Position numbers and translations under genes: made by a program. Below the pieces are notes generated by a model. That model was given only the letters and a program-made list of their open reading frames with translations, searched no databases and was not told the DNA's origin. Below, piece by piece: positions 7,030 to 8,579 of a stretch of DNA of 8,579 nt; the first letter of the stretch is position 1; each line of letters starts with the position of its first letter. The stretch is from Myxococcales bacterium (GTDB lineage Bacteria; Myxococcota_A; Polyangia; Fen-1088): assembly GCA_003170035.1 (NCBI GenBank), contig PMZX01000221.1, positions 5,613-14,191 of the forward strand. Direction: 5' to 3'.

Positions 7030-7299
7030 CTACAGCCCAGGTGATCTGAATCGTACGCAACCAGCGAGAGCCACGATGCGCCCCAGGATCGCGTTGGCAT
7101 CCAGCGTCCGGAAGCGATCCGGGCCGAAATCTTCTCTGGCCGAGGATACCAGAACCCTGCCGGTCACCGGAGCCGACCGGATGCCCCAAGCGGGCGTGTC
7201 ATCGACGCGAGCGAGGGTCTCCATCGCCTTCAGATGCCGCTTGAGCCGTTTCATCGGCACAGGACAGATGCAATAGCGAGGCCAGTGTTTTCTCCGCAT
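7030..7299 (-). CDS. Short hypothetical protein, possible leader gene of the glycosyltransferase pair
   Basis: From ATG-7299 the product is 89 aa; from the internal ATG-7254 it is 74 aa. I recognise no family. The part from 7254 to about 7057 has mostly G or C third positions, as expected of a coding frame here, and reads as a soluble basic protein (MKRLKRHLKAMETLARVDD, then SSAREDFGPDRF and LDANAILGRIVALAG). The part upstream of 7254 is richer in Cys, His and Trp and looks less convincing. Neither start has a well-spaced SD; GCAGGA directly abuts ATG-7299. The frame is open up to a TGA at 7425-7423, so a longer form with a non-ATG start or a decayed gene end is possible. It is in the same frame as the glycosyltransferase, separated by one TAG plus six codons, and may be an upstream regulatory ORF, a small partner gene or a remnant of a longer N-terminus. 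Confidence 0.35.
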   Translation of the reverse strand: MRRKHWPRYCICPVPMKRLKRHLKAMETLARVDDTPAWGIRSAPVTGRVLVSSAREDFGPDRFRTLDANAILGRIVALAGCVRFRSPGL

Positions 7300-7502
7300 T
7301 CCTGCGTGGACGAGGCGACACAAACCGGACAATTGGGTCGCGGTCCAGGTCTGGAATCGGAGCCCGGCACAGGGAGGTGCCTTTGCGCTCCAGTCCCGAC
7401 GCCGTAGTACCAGCTCCGAACTTCAGTGAGATCTACCGCAGCACTCAGCGCGCCGGGCCGATCGCCGCATCGGCCGATGACGATCCGGACGTCCTCGAGA
7501 CG
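7300..7502. other. Intergenic region upstream of the glycosyltransferase cluster
   Basis: This roughly 200-bp stretch lies downstream of the diguanylate cyclase stop and upstream of the short ORF. I see no tRNA, no convincing sigma-70 promoter and no known riboswitch pattern. It holds the hairpin at 7456-7475 and a five-base inverted repeat GGCAC/GTGCC (7366-7370, 7377-7381). A plus-strand GTG at 7377 preceded by AGGGAG opens a frame, but that frame soon runs antisense to the conserved cyclase domain. Any promoter for the minus-strand glycosyltransferase genes that is separate from the cyclase should lie here. Confidence 0.5.
7456..7475 (-). terminator. Perfect 7-bp hairpin downstream of the cyclase gene
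   Basis: GGCCGAT (7456-7462) and ATCGGCC (7469-7475) form a perfect 7-bp stem with a six-base loop (CGCCGC), 27 nt past the cyclase stop on the minus strand. There is no following U-tract, so intrinsic termination is doubtful; it could protect the 3' end or mark a Rho-dependent end. Confidence 0.3.
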
Positions 7503-8579
7503 CTACTTGTCCGGCAAGTCGGGCGGACAATCATTGAAGTGCAGGACCCGCCCCTTGCCGGCCCGCTTGCCACAGAGAAGCGCGTGATCCGCGCGCCGCA
7601 GGAGTTCATCCTGGTCGATCTGGGAGCCGTCATCGTCGGTGGTGGCCACACCGAAGGTCGCACTCACGATGCCGTGCTCGTCGATGGGCTGGCCCGACAA
7701 GGCCTGTAGGATGCGGCCGGAAACCAGGCACGCCTGGGCAGCGGTGGTTTCGGGAAGCAGGACCACGAACTCGTCTCCCCCGAAGCGGGCGACGATGTCT
7801 ATCTCCCGCAACCCGGTCCGCAACCGCTGCGCCACGGTCACCAGAACGCGATCGCCAGCCTCGTGGCCGAAGCGATCATTGACCTGTTTGAACCCGTCGA
7901 GGTCGACCAGAGCCAGGCTCAGGCTGCGCGGGTGCCGCCGCATACGCACGAATTCGTCGCGGATGCGCTCGGACAGGTGGCGCCGGTTATACAGGCCGGT
8001 CAGCGGATCGGTGATGGCCAGCTTCTCGACCTCGCGCCGCGCCTGATCGACGGCTCGTGTGAGCAGGGCACCGGTCACCGCCGAGCTGAGTACAAGACGC
8101 AGTTCTTCATAGAGCATGGTGTCGGGCGCGCCGAACTCGAGCGCTGCCATACCCAGCCGCTCGCCGCGGAAGGCAAGCGGCACGATGACCATCGAGCGGC
8201 CGTCGAGAAAGCCGGCGGGCGCCAGTTGGCCCGTGGAAAAGCGCACCGGCTTGTCGCGACGACCCTTTTCGCTGAACACCAGCGTGGCCTCGCTTTGTTC
8301 GCTGACCCGGTTGGGCTCGGTGAACAGCGCCACGGCACCAGCTCGAATTCCCAGGCGGGGCAGATGCTCCGCCGCTGCCTCGCCGAGCGCGTCCAGGCTG
8401 GGCGCCGCCAGCATCGCGGCGGTCGCCTCGGCCACTGTCCCCATCAGGGCCACCAACTCGCCCCGCTGTTGAGCCTGCGCGATGGCCGACATGTCACTGG
8501 CCACCAGCAACGCCTCCTGGATGAGGTCGTAGATGCGACCCCGCGTGGCGGAATCGTGGACACAGGCCAGGGCATCGCG
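7503..8579 (-). CDS. GAF-GGDEF diguanylate cyclase, N-terminus beyond the window
   Basis: The frame is open from the right edge to a TAG at 7505-7503, giving 358 visible residues; the TTG at 8510 is internal, since the frame continues upstream without a stop. Residues about 35-175 resemble a GAF-type sensor domain (LPRLGIRAGAVALF at 73-86; VIVPLAFRGERLGMAALEFG at about 131-150). A short helical linker (about 175-188) leads to a complete GGDEF domain (about 189-345): DPLTGLYNRR, DLDGFKQVND with the metal-binding Asp, FGHEAGD and the intact signature RFGGDEF, with GGDEF at 267-271. REID (258-261), five residues before GGDEF, matches the RxxD inhibitory I-site, so product inhibition is likely. 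It should condense two GTP to c-di-GMP. No EAL domain follows. The missing N-terminus might hold a further sensor, possibly a periplasmic-binding-protein-like domain as in some architecturally similar proteins, but this cannot be seen. The gene lies upstream of, and points toward, the glycosyltransferase pair on the same strand. Confidence 0.93.
   Translation of the reverse strand, partial: RDALACVHDSATRGRIYDLIQEALLVASDMSAIAQAQQRGELVALMGTVAEATAAMLAAPSLDALGEAAAEHLPRLGIRAGAVALFTEPNRVSEQSEATLVFSEKGRRDKPVRFSTGQLAPAGFLDGRSMVIVPLAFRGERLGMAALEFGAPDTMLYEELRLVLSSAVTGALLTRAVDQARREVEKLAITDPLTGLYNRRHLSERIRDEFVRMRRHPRSLSLALVDLDGFKQVNDRFGHEAGDRVLVTVAQRLRTGLREIDIVARFGGDEFVVLLPETTAAQACLVSGRILQALSGQPIDEHGIVSATFGVATTDDDGSQIDQDELLRRADHALLCGKRAGKGRVLHFNDCPPDLPDK

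Noticed and set aside
5552..7189. A 545-codon minus-strand frame overlapping the ArnT/PMT-like gene
   Set aside because: It is a shifted frame of the same strand, rich in Gly, Pro and Arg with no membrane pattern or motifs, while the chosen frame has clear GT-C features.
7366..7385. GGCAC-GTGCC hairpin followed by CTTT
   Set aside because: The stem is only five pairs and the T run is three bases; no plus-strand gene ends nearby.
7377..7709. Plus-strand ORF starting at a GTG preceded by AGGGAG
   Set aside because: The first 40 residues look plausible, but most of the frame is antisense to the conserved C-terminal part of the GGDEF domain, and the SD-like sequence directly abuts the start.
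1..8579. Search for CRISPR arrays, insertion sequences, tRNA or rRNA genes and long direct repeats
   Set aside because: Reading both strands, I found no regularly spaced repeats, transposase motifs, tRNA T-loop pattern or rRNA-like sequence; short repeats present are at the level expected of GC-rich DNA.

Overview
This GC-rich window looks like chromosomal DNA from a high-GC Gram-negative bacterium. Myxococcota or a related deltaproteobacterial lineage is my best guess, based on codon use, the exported lipoproteins and the gene families, but no marker gene settles it. I see no mobile element, CRISPR array, rRNA or tRNA. I also see no clearly new multi-gene system. The most unusual content is an exported redox gene pair.

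Layout. (1) Bases 1-714 (+) hold the C-terminal two thirds or so of the AmmeMemoRadiSam radical SAM enzyme AmrS; its Fe-S motif lies off the left edge. (2) Bases 736-1428 (-) encode a small cysteine-rich lytic transglycosylase lipoprotein, convergent with amrS. (3) Bases 1555-3803 (+) hold a two-gene operon joined by an ATGA stop/start overlap. The first gene is an aldo/keto reductase with a Tat signal, a lipobox and two 4Fe-4S cysteine clusters. The second is a secreted DUF6599-like protein with a CxxC near its C-terminus. (4) Bases 3858-7011 (-) hold two adjacent multi-spanning GT-C type glycosyltransferases 10 nt apart. They may be preceded by a short unrecognised ORF (7030-7299). (5) Bases 7503-8579 (-) hold a GAF-GGDEF diguanylate cyclase whose N-terminus runs off the right edge.

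How the genes may work together. Most products act in or across the envelope. The lytic transglycosylase trims peptidoglycan. The Tat/lipoprotein reductase and DUF6599 protein are probably exported as a pair. The two GT-C enzymes probably move sugars from polyprenyl-phosphate donors onto an extracytoplasmic acceptor. The cyclase makes c-di-GMP, which often controls envelope and surface polysaccharide traits, but no link to the GT-C genes can be shown from sequence. The two strands form convergent pairs at about 715-735 and 3804-3857 and a divergent pair at 1429-1554.
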